Below are positions 19,639 to 27,186 of a stretch of DNA of 64,000 nucleotides, piece after piece (within the stretch, counting starts at the first letter, position 1; the number at the start of each line of letters is the position of its first letter). The stretch spans positions 25,468 to 89,467 of the forward strand of contig PLNW01000139.1 in the NCBI GenBank assembly GCA_003142855.1, given 5' to 3'. Under the pieces are notes generated by a model. The model was given only the letters and a program-made list of their open reading frames with translations, did not search any database and had not been told where the DNA came from. Position numbers and translations under genes: made by a program. The DNA is from Myxococcales bacterium (GTDB lineage: Bacteria > Myxococcota_A > Polyangia > Fen-1088).

Positions 19639-19799
19639 CAATGCTCTCCCTTTCCTGGCCAGCCGGAATCCGATCTCTTCGGACCCTAGCTGGCGGGCTC
19701 CTTTCTACTGGAGACGCAACGGATTTGCAAACCTTGGGCCCTGACGCCTGTTCCTCATCGCGACTGCGACCGCAGCCACGACGCCCGTGTTGACCCGTT

Positions 19800-20048
19800 C
19801 TACTTCTTCGGCTGAGCGACCACGCGGACCCGCGGCGTTTCGCCGATCTCATTGATGAGAATGGGAGCCCCGTCCGCGAGACCGCCTGCCGAGAACGCAT
19901 CGGAGGCAGCCTTGAGCGCGAGTTCGAGCGAAGCATGGACGCCCATCAGCCTGCGGCCACACACGACGGCAAACTGCCCGGCGTACCGCTCCAGCAAAGC
20001 ATGCTTGCAGGTGTCGAAGTAGTTGGTTTCCTGTTGTGCGGAAAGCAT
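19800..20048 (-). CDS. Small DUF5678-like protein
   Basis: An 82-residue protein: YAGQFAVVCGRRLMGVHAS followed by LELALKAASDAFSAG and PILINEIGE resembles the small DUF5678 fold (two strands, then a helix), whose members are often of unknown function and sometimes lie near toxin-antitoxin or protease genes. GGGAG lies just before the ATG. No partner gene is obvious here. Family assignment is by pattern and is tentative. Confidence 0.6.
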   Translation of the reverse strand: MLSAQQETNYFDTCKHALLERYAGQFAVVCGRRLMGVHASLELALKAASDAFSAGGLADGAPILINEIGETPRVRVVAQPKK

Positions 20049-20081
20049 GCTCCCAGCGTGGGGGCAAGCTCGGCTCCCGTC

Positions 20082-20137
20082 AAAAAAAAACGCTATCTCA
20101 CAGCCGTGACCACGCCGGCCATATCTCGGGCATAGCG
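20082..20137 (-). terminator. Possible Rho-independent terminator of the gene at 20168-20962
   Basis: On the minus strand, CGCTAT (complement of 20132-20137) pairs with ATAGCG (complement of 20091-20096), followed at once by nine T residues (complement of 20082-20090). The loop is long (about 35 bases) and holds a smaller GTG/CAC hairpin. It follows the 20168 gene's stop by about 30 bases. Confidence 0.45.
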
Positions 20138-20167
20138 CATCCTGCGGCCGCGCGGCTCCGAGGTGCT

Positions 20168-20962
20168 TCAGATCTTGATGCCTGCCAGCGGATCGTTGTC
20201 CAACTTCCTTTTCCGTGGCAGCTGCGGAACCGCGTTGGGCGCGGCGCTCGGCGCAGGAACCGACGGCGCCGCGGACGCATGCCGCCCCGATGACCTGTGC
20301 CGGCCTCGGCTACTCGCCGGCGGGTAGGAAACAGATGATGCTGGCGCAACCGCTGCGGTCGCGGCCGGCGCGACGGAAGCTGCCGCGGTTGTCCCGGGAG
20401 CCGTCGGCGCGGCCTTCGCCTCGCAGGCCTTGAGCTTGGCCTGCGCCTGCCGCTCTGCCTTGGCCGCCGCTTCCACGGCTTGCGCGCGCGCATCCTCCAC
20501 CCGGCGTATGCTCGCGTCCTTGTCGGCCAGAATGGCCTGTGTGTCACTTTGAAGTTTCAGGTAGCCAATTCCGGCCGCGGCCAACAGAAGAACCGCCACC
20601 ACGATTGCCGGCTTGGCCGAGGATGTGGGCCGCGCCATACGGGCAAGCGCCATCGGATCCACGGGGGCATCCCAAGTAGCTGCCACGGGTGCTGCCGGAG
20701 CGTGACCAGCCGAACTGGCCCAGGCCGGCCCACCCAATGCGGGCTGGAGGCCGGCGCGCATGCCCTTCGCTCCCATGGCCAAGTCTGACCGTGGCGGCGG
20801 CGTGACCTGATCTCCCATGGGATCATGCCCTGCAACCGCACGCTTCTGGGAACGGCCGTTGCCCCCGGCGCCACCGGCCGCATGGCCCTTCTTCCGCCGC
20901 TCTTTTCTGAGCCTGCGCAGTTCATCTAGTGAGGTGAGTACTGAGTCCTCGGTCGCGGGCAT
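20168..20962 (-). CDS. Single-pass membrane protein with coiled coil and Ala/Pro-rich tail
   Basis: A 264-residue protein of no family I can name. The N-terminal 115 residues are basic and Gly/Ala-rich with ELRRLRKERRKKG near the start. One membrane helix follows (SAKPAIVVAVLLLAAAGIGYL, about 114-134). Residues 138-180 form a charged coiled coil (DKDASIRRVEDARAQAVEAA, KAERQAQAKLKACEAKA). An Ala/Pro/Ser-rich stretch leads to a short conserved-looking end, KRKLDNDPLAGIKI. The topology suggests a cytoplasmic N-terminus and a periplasmic coiled coil, or the reverse. Proteins with such tails are common in myxobacterial genomes. Confidence 0.65.
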   Translation of the reverse strand: MPATEDSVLTSLDELRRLRKERRKKGHAAGGAGGNGRSQKRAVAGHDPMGDQVTPPPRSDLAMGAKGMRAGLQPALGGPAWASSAGHAPAAPVAATWDAPVDPMALARMARPTSSAKPAIVVAVLLLAAAGIGYLKLQSDTQAILADKDASIRRVEDARAQAVEAAAKAERQAQAKLKACEAKAAPTAPGTTAAASVAPAATAAVAPASSVSYPPASSRGRHRSSGRHASAAPSVPAPSAAPNAVPQLPRKRKLDNDPLAGIKI

Positions 20963-21167
20963 ATGCTACCTCCGATGTCGAACGGACAGCCGCCTTGGGA
21001 CGACCAACATAACTAAGCGCAGGCTAACAGCCACGCCCATCCGTGGAAACCACACCGCGGTCCTCCTCCCCGACGTGAATATACAATGTTAGCGTGAATA
21101 TGCACACGCTTCCCCACAAAGTCGCCATGACTGCCCACAAAGTCGTCATGACGCAACTGATCGAAAG

Positions 21168-22385
21168 CTAGCTCCGCCGCATCGCCCAACGAAAGCCCAA
21201 GGCCAAGCCAATCCACACGGGCAGCAGAAAGGCGACGAGCACCAGGTTATCTTGCGACATTCCCGGGATGGCCTTGGCAAGGACACCGATGGCAGCGAAG
21301 CCGGTGGCAGTAGCCACCACCCAGAACGCGTTGCGCATGGCGGCCGGCCGTCCCAACGCCGCTCCGATTCCGTAGCCGGCGAGTACGACCGACCAGGGCG
21401 CGAGCAGGAAAATGTTTGCATTGGCATGGGCAGCCTTGTGGTCGGTGAACAACCAAAAGGAAAGCAAGATGAGCCCCAACATGCCGAAGACGAGTCCCAG
21501 CAAGCTGCTAGCAGTGCCCAGTCCCACCCGCGCGGCCGGATGGTTGCCGGCCAGGCGGCCAAGCCCTGCCAAGAAGGCGCCCAGAGCCAAGCCGGCGGCC
21601 AGGAAGTAGACCGTCCAGTTGGGAGGCCGGTCCGGCTTGGGCGGCCGGTGCGCGGCGAACAGGGTGCGTTCAGACTTGACCAGAGGCCTCTCGCCCGTTT
21701 CTCCCGGGATGCGGACCTCGCGCAAGAGATCGCGCATTCGCTCAGGCAGAAACGCCTCGTCCCACAGGGTGATGGGTGCGTCGGTCGGCCGGCCCAGGCC
21801 CAAGTCGAGGCCGAGGTACTCGGGAAAAAAATCCGCAGTCATGCGAAGCGCGTCCGCTCGAAAAGTCATGGCCGCTGGCCGCTGGCCGGCCTGCCGGACC
21901 CGGCCGCCCACCGCGCGGTCGATGGCATCGCGCACGCGAGTGGAGCAGTTGTCCCGGAAGTAATCATAGAGGTATTCTCGATTTTCTGGCCGCGCGTTTT
22001 CACGCAGGCTCTGCCACAAAGCCCATTTCTGGACGGGCGTCAGATCGAGTTCCTGGGCCTCGATCGTCCGATTGTCGGAAACATAAGACGCGAACGTGTC
22101 TTCCATGCGCGACACTGATAGCCAGTACTTGAATCGGCCACGCAGGAAATTGGGAATGAGTGCGGGCGAGTCGAAGGCAAAGGTGCCGAAGTTATAGACC
22201 AGCCCGCTCTCCTCGCTGGTCTGCACCAGGATGGCGTTGTGGCCGAACTTGAAGAAGGGATGGTCGCCGGGGCCGAAGGTGAGAACAGCGACGGTCAGGT
22301 CCTCTCCTGGCTCGGCTCGTGCCTGCCGCGCATGGGAGACCGCGAGCACCGCCAGCGCCATCGTGAAAAGAATTCGCAAGCCCAT
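21168..22385 (-). CDS. DUF4105-type (Lnb N-terminal-like) exported membrane protein
   Basis: A 405-residue protein. ATG 22385 begins a signal peptide (MGLRILFTMALAVLAVSHARQARA). The periplasmic part (about 25-250) matches the DUF4105 pattern: FGHNAILVQTSEESGLVYNFGTFAF split by VAVLTFGPGDHPFFKF, then FLRGRFKYWLSVS, QELDLTPVQKWALWQSL, and YLYDYFRDNCSTRVRDAIDR with the conserved Asn-Cys-Ser-Thr-Arg. The C-terminal third has four to five membrane helices (WTVYFLAAGLALGAFLAGLG through FLLPVWIGLALGFRW). The DNCSTR segment suggests a Cys-dependent hydrolase-like fold, but activity is not established. Confidence 0.8.
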   Translation of the reverse strand: MGLRILFTMALAVLAVSHARQARAEPGEDLTVAVLTFGPGDHPFFKFGHNAILVQTSEESGLVYNFGTFAFDSPALIPNFLRGRFKYWLSVSRMEDTFASYVSDNRTIEAQELDLTPVQKWALWQSLRENARPENREYLYDYFRDNCSTRVRDAIDRAVGGRVRQAGQRPAAMTFRADALRMTADFFPEYLGLDLGLGRPTDAPITLWDEAFLPERMRDLLREVRIPGETGERPLVKSERTLFAAHRPPKPDRPPNWTVYFLAAGLALGAFLAGLGRLAGNHPAARVGLGTASSLLGLVFGMLGLILLSFWLFTDHKAAHANANIFLLAPWSVVLAGYGIGAALGRPAAMRNAFWVVATATGFAAIGVLAKAIPGMSQDNLVLVAFLLPVWIGLALGFRWAMRRS

Positions 22386-22443
22386 GGCCAGAGAACCTAC
22401 CAGGTCACACGCGCGTCCCCAGAGCAAATCCGACGCATCTCCA

Positions 22444-23280
22444 TCACTGGGCTGCCGGCGACGCATCCGGCACGAGCTCGACCTCGAAGATGCGCGGCCA
22501 CAGCTTACCGGTGAGCGCCAGATGCCCGGTGGCAGGAAGGTACGCGATTCCATTCAGAACGTCAGAGGTTCGCGCCTCCCCAGGTGCGAGCAGGCCGGAA
22601 GCGTCAATCCATCCGGTCACTTCGCCGGTGTGCGGATCAATGCGTGCGATGTGGTTGTCTTGCCAGATGTTGGCGTAGACGACGCCCTCGACGCATTCCA
22701 ATTCATTGAGATTGCGCACGGCTCGTCCCGCTCGACGGACCGCGATCGCGCCGACCTTGGCGAAGCTCTCAGCATCGCGCAACGCGAGCGTATCACTGCC
22801 GTCGCTCATGATGAAATGGCGGCCGTCGAAACAGAGACCCCACCCCTCGCCCTGATAGGAGATCTCCCGTTCCTTATGCAGCGTCGCCAGGTTCCAAACC
22901 AGCGCGCGCTGGTTCTGCCAGGTCAATTGAAACAGGCGGCCGCCGACCCGCGCCAGTCCCTCGCCAAACAGATCCGCTGGCAAGTCGACCCCGCGCTCGA
23001 CCACGCCGCTGTCCGGATCCACCCGGCGCAACGACGAGCGCCCGTTGAGCCCGGTGCTTTCATAGAATTTGCCTTCGAAAAACAGCAGGCCCTGGGTGAA
23101 TGCATGGGGATCGTGGGGAAACGTGCGGATAACCTTGAGCCGCAGCTTCTCGACTGGGGCGGTTGGTGCGGGCCTAGCGGTCGGCTTGGCGCAGGCAACG
23201 AGTGCCCACGAAGCCGCGCAGGCGACCACCGCCACTGATATGGGAACCCTCAAAGGGTTGGCTCTGCCCTTCGGCCCCAC
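22444..23280 (-). CDS. Glutaminyl-peptide cyclotransferase, lipoprotein form
   Basis: A five-bladed-propeller glutaminyl cyclase (the plant/bacterial type, Glu_cyclase_2), which converts N-terminal Gln to pyroglutamate. Signatures: TFPHDPHAFTQGLLFFEGKF, YESTGLNGRSSLR, LPADLFGEGLARVGGRLFQL, WGLCFDGRHFIMSDGSDTL, and NELECVEGVVYANIWQ. The first residues make a lipoprotein signal with lipobox LVAC. The start is uncertain: GTG 23280 gives MGPKGRANPLRVPIS before the hydrophobic core; TTG 23253 and GTG 23235 are shorter options. The proposed N-terminus lies inside a dispersed repeat (23235-23375), which may have altered the native start. Confidence 0.82.
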   Translation of the reverse strand: MGPKGRANPLRVPISVAVVACAASWALVACAKPTARPAPTAPVEKLRLKVIRTFPHDPHAFTQGLLFFEGKFYESTGLNGRSSLRRVDPDSGVVERGVDLPADLFGEGLARVGGRLFQLTWQNQRALVWNLATLHKEREISYQGEGWGLCFDGRHFIMSDGSDTLALRDAESFAKVGAIAVRRAGRAVRNLNELECVEGVVYANIWQDNHIARIDPHTGEVTGWIDASGLLAPGEARTSDVLNGIAYLPATGHLALTGKLWPRIFEVELVPDASPAAQ

Positions 23281-23375
23281 ACGCCCACCCCCACCCCGCT
23301 CGCTTCGCTCGGCCTCGCCAAACCCTCCCGCGATGGTGCGCCGCCGGCGAAGCCGACGGGCTCCCCACGCGAGTG
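23235..23375. repeat. Dispersed repeat, copy 1
   Basis: The two ends of this segment recur at 40836-40916. The left block (CTGATATGGGAACCCT, 23235-23250) is identical in both copies. The right block of about 50 bases (23322-23372, from ACCCTCCCGCGATGG to CTCCCCACGCGA) differs at only two positions. Here about 70 extra bases separate the blocks. The left block forms a small hairpin (AACCC/GGGTT). A shorter relative of the right block (GCCGCCGGCGAAGCCG) appears near 37892. Confidence 0.75.
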
Positions 23376-23438
23376 GACAGGCATTCCGCCGCAGGGACAT
23401 GATGGGGGCATGATAGCCGACCATCCCTTGTGGCACGA

Positions 23439-24101
23439 TCAGAACGCGACCTGAAGGGCAATAGCCTGTTGCAGTCGTGCGAGGAACTCGTCACGCGGGA
23501 TCTCGGCCGCGCCCAGGACCGCCAGATGGGGCGTCGGCACCTGGCCATCGAGCAGAACGAAACCACGCTGGCGCAGGTGCTGCACAAGATATACGACCGC
23601 AGCCTTCGAGGCATCGGGGCGGCGATGGAACATCGATTCGCCTCCGAAGAAGCCCCCGATGCTCACACCGTAGAGACCGCCCACCAGCTCTTCCTTCTCG
23701 TAAACCTCGACGCTGTGAGCGGCGCCCCGCCGGTGGAGATCAGTGTACGCAGCAATGAAATCGTCGGTGATCCAGGTGGTCGGCCGGCTGGGCGTGGGCT
23801 CGGCGCACTTGCGCATCACACCCTCAAAATCCCGGTCGAGCGTGAAGAGCCATCCCGCTCGGCGGATGCGCTTGCGCAGGCTCCTCGATGGGCGATAGCG
23901 TTCCAGGTCGAAAACGGCGCGGGGATCGGGAGACCACCACGTCACCATCGGATCCGAGGACCAAGGGAACACCCCTTCTCGATACGCACGCAGCAAGCTT
24001 TCCGGCGTCACGGCTCCGCCAACTGCCACCAACCCATCAATGACGCCACTCGCTAGAATACGCTCCGCGTCATCTTCATCAGAATCTTCTTGCATGTCCA
24101 C
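23439..24101 (-). CDS. aat: Leucyl/phenylalanyl-tRNA-protein transferase
   Basis: Aat adds Leu or Phe to proteins with N-terminal Arg or Lys, marking them for ClpAP degradation by the N-end rule. The 220 residues contain the family core: GLVAVGGAVTPESLLRAYRE then GVFPWSS, WWSPDPRAV, TWITDDFIAAYTDLHRRG, AHSVEVYEKEELVGGLYGVS, and GGFFGGESMFHR, followed by LLDGQVPTPHLAVLGA. ATG 24101 and ATG 24095 are both possible; the first six residues are acidic and not conserved. It is monocistronic as far as seen and divergent from the lipoprotein gene at 24258. Confidence 0.95.
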   Translation of the reverse strand: MDMQEDSDEDDAERILASGVIDGLVAVGGAVTPESLLRAYREGVFPWSSDPMVTWWSPDPRAVFDLERYRPSRSLRKRIRRAGWLFTLDRDFEGVMRKCAEPTPSRPTTWITDDFIAAYTDLHRRGAAHSVEVYEKEELVGGLYGVSIGGFFGGESMFHRRPDASKAAVVYLVQHLRQRGFVLLDGQVPTPHLAVLGAAEIPRDEFLARLQQAIALQVAF

Positions 24102-24140
24102 CAGAGTCTTGCTACTGAATCGCTGCCTGACAATTATCGC

Positions 24141-24179
24141 AGCGCCTCATGGGTGTCTCAGCACCGGCGCTGATTTTTT
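24141..24179 (+). terminator. Terminator-like hairpin upstream of a lipoprotein gene
   Basis: AGCGCC (24141-24146) pairs with GGCGCT (24166-24171), and inside this GGTG (24152-24155) pairs with CACC (24162-24165). The left arm has a five-base bulge. Six T residues follow (24174-24179). No plus-strand gene ends before it; aat begins at 24101 on the other strand. Confidence 0.6.
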
Positions 24180-24257
24180 CACTTTTCTTTTCGGATTCGA
24201 GTAAGGTACCGCCCCTGAGAGACCTATTTAGAAGAGTTCAAACCAGGAGACAAGGCT

Positions 24258-24701
24258 ATGATGAGGAAGCTTGCTGTAACAGTATTTGCGATGTCGCTCA
24301 CGGTAGTTGGCTGCGGCAGTAGCAGCACGACCAAGGTGACAGATGCTGGCAAGAAGGATGCGATTACCCCGGTTGCCGACACTGGCTCGACCCCCGATGT
24401 GATCAATCCGGCGGGACCTGAGGCGGGACCGGACACGGTACTAACAGTGCCGCCAGACGCCGCGGTTGACGTCAACAATGTTACAGGTCCAGAGGTTGGC
24501 ACGACCCCCGATGGTGGTGCAGACGCTCAGGATAGCGGTTCCGTTAGTGGTCCCGATGGGCCGAAACTCGATGCTCCCAAACTCGACGCCATTGACGCTC
24601 CCAGCCCCAAGCTTGACGGTCCAGATGCCGACCGCCCGGACAGTGAGACTGGCGACGGTGGCGACGGTGGCGACGGTGGCGACGGCGGCGAAGTCGGCTA
24701 G
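24258..24701 (+). CDS. Asp/Gly/Pro-rich lipoprotein
   Basis: A 147-residue lipoprotein preceded by AGGAGA. The signal peptide MMRKLAVTVFAMSLTVVGC ends in lipobox VVGC (Cys19). The rest has almost no predicted fold: it is rich in Asp, Pro, Gly, Val and Thr, with PKLDAPKLDAIDAPSPKLD and a (Gly-Asp-Gly)-type acidic tail GDGGDGGDGGDGG. The acidic tail could bind cations. A strong terminator follows. Low-complexity lipoproteins of this sort are frequent in myxobacteria. Function unknown. Confidence 0.75.
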   Translation: MMRKLAVTVFAMSLTVVGCGSSSTTKVTDAGKKDAITPVADTGSTPDVINPAGPEAGPDTVLTVPPDAAVDVNNVTGPEVGTTPDGGADAQDSGSVSGPDGPKLDAPKLDAIDAPSPKLDGPDADRPDSETGDGGDGGDGGDGGEVG

Positions 24702-24742
24702 GACCGAGTCACTTCGCGCGGCTTGACCGCGCGCCAAGACAA

Positions 24743-24788
24743 GGGACTGGATCCAACCTGGAAGGGTTGGGCTAGTCCCTTTCTTTTT
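24743..24788 (+). terminator. Rho-independent terminator
   Basis: Outer stem GGGACT (24743-24748) pairs with AGTCCC (24774-24779). Inner stem CCAACC (24753-24758) pairs with GGTTGG (24765-24770). A T-rich run follows (24780-24788). It lies 42 bases after the lipoprotein stop. Confidence 0.85.
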
Positions 24789-24937
24789 GGACGTGTTTTG
24801 TCCATCCAACAGGCCAAAATCTCGTCGCAGGGACGAAAATTGGTCGGCGCAGACGAGGTCTCGCAACGACCACTAGCCTGTCCATTCTTCAGAGTTATCT
24901 GACGGTTCGGCGGACGCGTCGCCGTTTTCTTGCGCGG

Positions 24938-24953
24938 TGGCACGTGTGATGCA
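24938..24953 (+). promoter_or_regulatory. Sigma-54-type promoter of the type IV pilin gene
   Basis: TGGCACG at 24938-24944 and TGCA at 24950-24953 give the required GG-N10-GC spacing (GG at 24939-24940, GC at 24951-24952). The only departure from the consensus in the -12 element is ATGC for TTGC. Transcription would begin near 24964, leaving a short leader with GGAAGG before ATG 24974. Sigma-54 control of pilA through PilR is established in Myxococcus and Pseudomonas. Confidence 0.6.
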
Positions 24954-24973
24954 AGAATGGCTGTCGGAAGGCC

Positions 24974-25513
24974 ATGCGAAACAAGAAGAGCAGCGGATTC
25001 ACTCTGGTGGAACTCATGATCGTGGTGGCGATCATCGGAATCCTTGCCGCGATCGCGATCCCTGCCTTCACCAAATACATCAGGAAATCGCGCACAGCCG
25101 AGGCTGCCGGTTTTCTGAACAAGGAATGGGCAGGGTCACTTACCTACTACATGACCGACTTCTCGGGTGGTGCTGCCGCAGTCCTGCCACGCCAGTTCCC
25201 GGGCCCAACTGGAGCCTGGGAGTCGGCCACTGATTGCTGCTACTTGGCAGGGGAGCGCTGCCCAGGCAGCGCGACTTTCTGGGGGAGTGACCCGGTCTGG
25301 TTGGCGCTGAAGTTCTCTCTTCCCGATCCCCATTCCTACATGCCGGGGTATTCGGGATCTGGCCAGGGGGTCGATTCGCAGTTCACCGCCTACGCTTTGG
25401 GCAACCTCAACTGCAACGCCACACGGTCCGAGTTCATTCGAGTTGGCCAGGTCACTAGCACCGGCGATGTGACCGGGGCCTACCAGCCAGTTGTGATAAA
25501 CGAGCTCGAGTAG
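24974..25513 (+). CDS. Type IV pilin, PilA-like
   Basis: A 179-residue prepilin. The leader MRNKKSSG ends at the prepilin-peptidase site and is followed by [20 protein letters not shown], with Glu5 of the mature chain present. After the helix come residues for the globular head with Cys pairs ([11 protein letters not shown] near 85-97 and [10 protein letters not shown] near 150). The C-terminus lacks the usual single disulfide loop at the very end. It is likely the major pilin or a close paralogue used for twitching motility or DNA uptake. It is preceded by a sigma-54-like promoter. No other pil assembly genes are adjacent; the minor pilin operon is 16 kb away. Confidence 0.9.
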   Translation: MRNKKSSGFTLVELMIVVAIIGILAAIAIPAFTKYIRKSRTAEAAGFLNKEWAGSLTYYMTDFSGGAAAVLPRQFPGPTGAWESATDCCYLAGERCPGSATFWGSDPVWLALKFSLPDPHSYMPGYSGSGQGVDSQFTAYALGNLNCNATRSEFIRVGQVTSTGDVTGAYQPVVINELE

Positions 25514-25645
25514 TCTCCCCTGCGCTACGGAACTTGCCGCCGGTATGGCACCGGGGGCGTGTACGGTCTGCGCAGCCGGTCCCGGGCTCAGCAGTTGAGA
25601 TGCCAAGTGCGGGCCAGATTGTGTAGTCTCTAGGCCAGCATCGTC

Positions 25646-26512
25646 ATGGCCTCGCCTCCCTCTCTCACCGCGACTCTCTTGGTCAGCTGTCGGGACCGCA
25701 CCGGCCTGGTCGCAGCGCTGTCAAACTTCGTCTTTCAGCACGGCGGCAACATTCTGGATGCCGACCAACACGCGGAGAGTGAAAGCGGCGAGTTCTTCAT
25801 GCGCCTGGTTTGGGATTTGAGCGGGTTCCAGCTCGATCGCCAGGCCACCCAGGCCGGGATTGAGGCACTCGCCCGCCAGTTCGACCTGCGTTGGGAGCTG
25901 ACCTTCTCAGACGCGCGGCCGCGGGTCGCTGTGATGGTCAGCAAGTCTTCGCATTGCTTGTACGACTTGATGCTCTGCCAGCAGTTGGGAGACTTGGGCG
26001 GCGAGATCGTCAGGATCGTCTCGAACCACGACACTCTGTCCGATGTGTGCACGCATTTTGATGTGCCGCTGACGGTGATCCCGGTGGAGCGAGACCAGAA
26101 AGCGGCAGCCGAGGCCCAGCAACTGGCGCTGCTGGACGGGCTGCGCATCGACCTGGTTGTGCTCGCACGCTACATGCAGATTCTGTCGCCCGCATTCGTG
26201 GAGCGCTGGCAGGGACGCATCATCAACATCCACCACTCGTTCCTGCCCGCCTTCGCAGGCGCGCGACCCTACCAGCAGGCCCAACAACGCGGGGTGAAAG
26301 TCATCGGTGCCACAGCCCATTACGTGACTGCGGACCTGGACCAAGGCCCGATTATCGAGCAGGACGTGTGCCGAGTCTCTCATCGCGACACGGTCGAAGA
26401 CATGATGCGCAAGGGGCGAGAGCTGGAACGACTGGTGCTCACCCGGGCGGTGCGCCTCCACCTTCAGCGGCGGGTTCTGGTCTCTGGCAACCGCACCATC
26501 GTGTTTGGTTGA
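25646..26512 (+). CDS. purU: Formyltetrahydrofolate deformylase
   Basis: PurU hydrolyses 10-formyl-THF to formate and THF, supplying formate for PurT and balancing one-carbon pools. The 288 residues show an N-terminal ACT domain (ATLLVSCRDRTGLVAALSNF then GGNILDADQHAE) and a formyltransferase-like C-terminal domain: RVAVMVSKSSHCLYDLM, LARYMQILSPAFVERW, and NIHHSFLPAFAGARPYQQA with the catalytic His, then GATAHYVTADLDQGPIIEQD with the catalytic Asp. Length and all motifs are normal. It stands alone between the pilin and a small exported protein. Confidence 0.96.
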   Translation: MASPPSLTATLLVSCRDRTGLVAALSNFVFQHGGNILDADQHAESESGEFFMRLVWDLSGFQLDRQATQAGIEALARQFDLRWELTFSDARPRVAVMVSKSSHCLYDLMLCQQLGDLGGEIVRIVSNHDTLSDVCTHFDVPLTVIPVERDQKAAAEAQQLALLDGLRIDLVVLARYMQILSPAFVERWQGRIINIHHSFLPAFAGARPYQQAQQRGVKVIGATAHYVTADLDQGPIIEQDVCRVSHRDTVEDMMRKGRELERLVLTRAVRLHLQRRVLVSGNRTIVFG

Positions 26513-26538
26513 CTCGCGACGCCTCTGTCAACGATAAT
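26509..26538 (+). promoter_or_regulatory. Sigma-70-type promoter for the exported protein gene
   Basis: TTGACT (26509-26514) and GATAAT (26533-26538) are separated by 18 bases. The -35 box overlaps the last codons of purU. The next gene starts at 26585 with a strong AAGGAG. Confidence 0.6.
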
Positions 26539-26584
26539 CTATATTATTGGGCTGTGCGGTTTCGCCGGAAGGAAGGAGATCCTC

Positions 26585-27097
26585 ATGAAGATCTGGCTGG
26601 TCGCAGTCGTACTGCTGGCGGCAACAAGCGCCGGCGCAGCACCCAAGAAGGCTGCCAAGGAAGCAGCCACAAAGCCCACGGTGGATCCCAACATAGACGT
26701 GGCCAAGGTCCACGGCGGTAAGGTCTGGGTGATGTCTGATTCCATCCCCACGAGCGAGGGAGGGGAGCTGGCGAAATGGCTGACCGCGCACCCGGCGAAC
26801 GCGGAACTCACCTGCAAGAACAATGAGGACAGGTGGGCGATCAACTTTCTGGCCGTGTTCAAGAAGCCGCCGGCCAAAGGCCCGATAACGGTCATGTTGG
26901 TCGACAAGAAAGAGCCGAGAATCATTGTCGATCAATTCTCACCGCAGACACCTGGCGGAGCCTTGGTCTACCAGGAAGGCTACGACCTGGAACAGAACAA
27001 CGGATTCAACAAGGGCCACACCTACGTCATCCGGGTGGGACAGCTCATCAAGGGCAAGTTCCAACTCTACGCAAGCGGCGACATCACGCTCAAGTAG
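26585..27097 (+). CDS. Small exported protein of unknown function
   Basis: A 170-residue protein with signal peptide MKIWLVAVVLLAATSAGAA and a Lys/Ala stretch (PKKAAKEAATKP), then a compact domain: VWVMSDSIPTSEGGELAKWL, CKNNEDRWAINFLAVFKKPP, ITVMLVDKKEPRIIVDQF and YVIRVGQLIKGKFQLYASGD. The alternating strands suggest a beta-sandwich. I do not recognise the family, though the pattern is like small periplasmic proteins of myxobacteria. It has its own promoter and ribosome site. No partner is adjacent. Confidence 0.75.
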   Translation: MKIWLVAVVLLAATSAGAAPKKAAKEAATKPTVDPNIDVAKVHGGKVWVMSDSIPTSEGGELAKWLTAHPANAELTCKNNEDRWAINFLAVFKKPPAKGPITVMLVDKKEPRIIVDQFSPQTPGGALVYQEGYDLEQNNGFNKGHTYVIRVGQLIKGKFQLYASGDITLK

Positions 27098-27186
27098 CCG
27101 ACCGCGACCGAGGCGTGGGTTCCTCCGGCTTCGCCGTGCTACGATTGCATCGTCTGCCCCCGACCTAGTGCAGGCGAAAACCGCCA

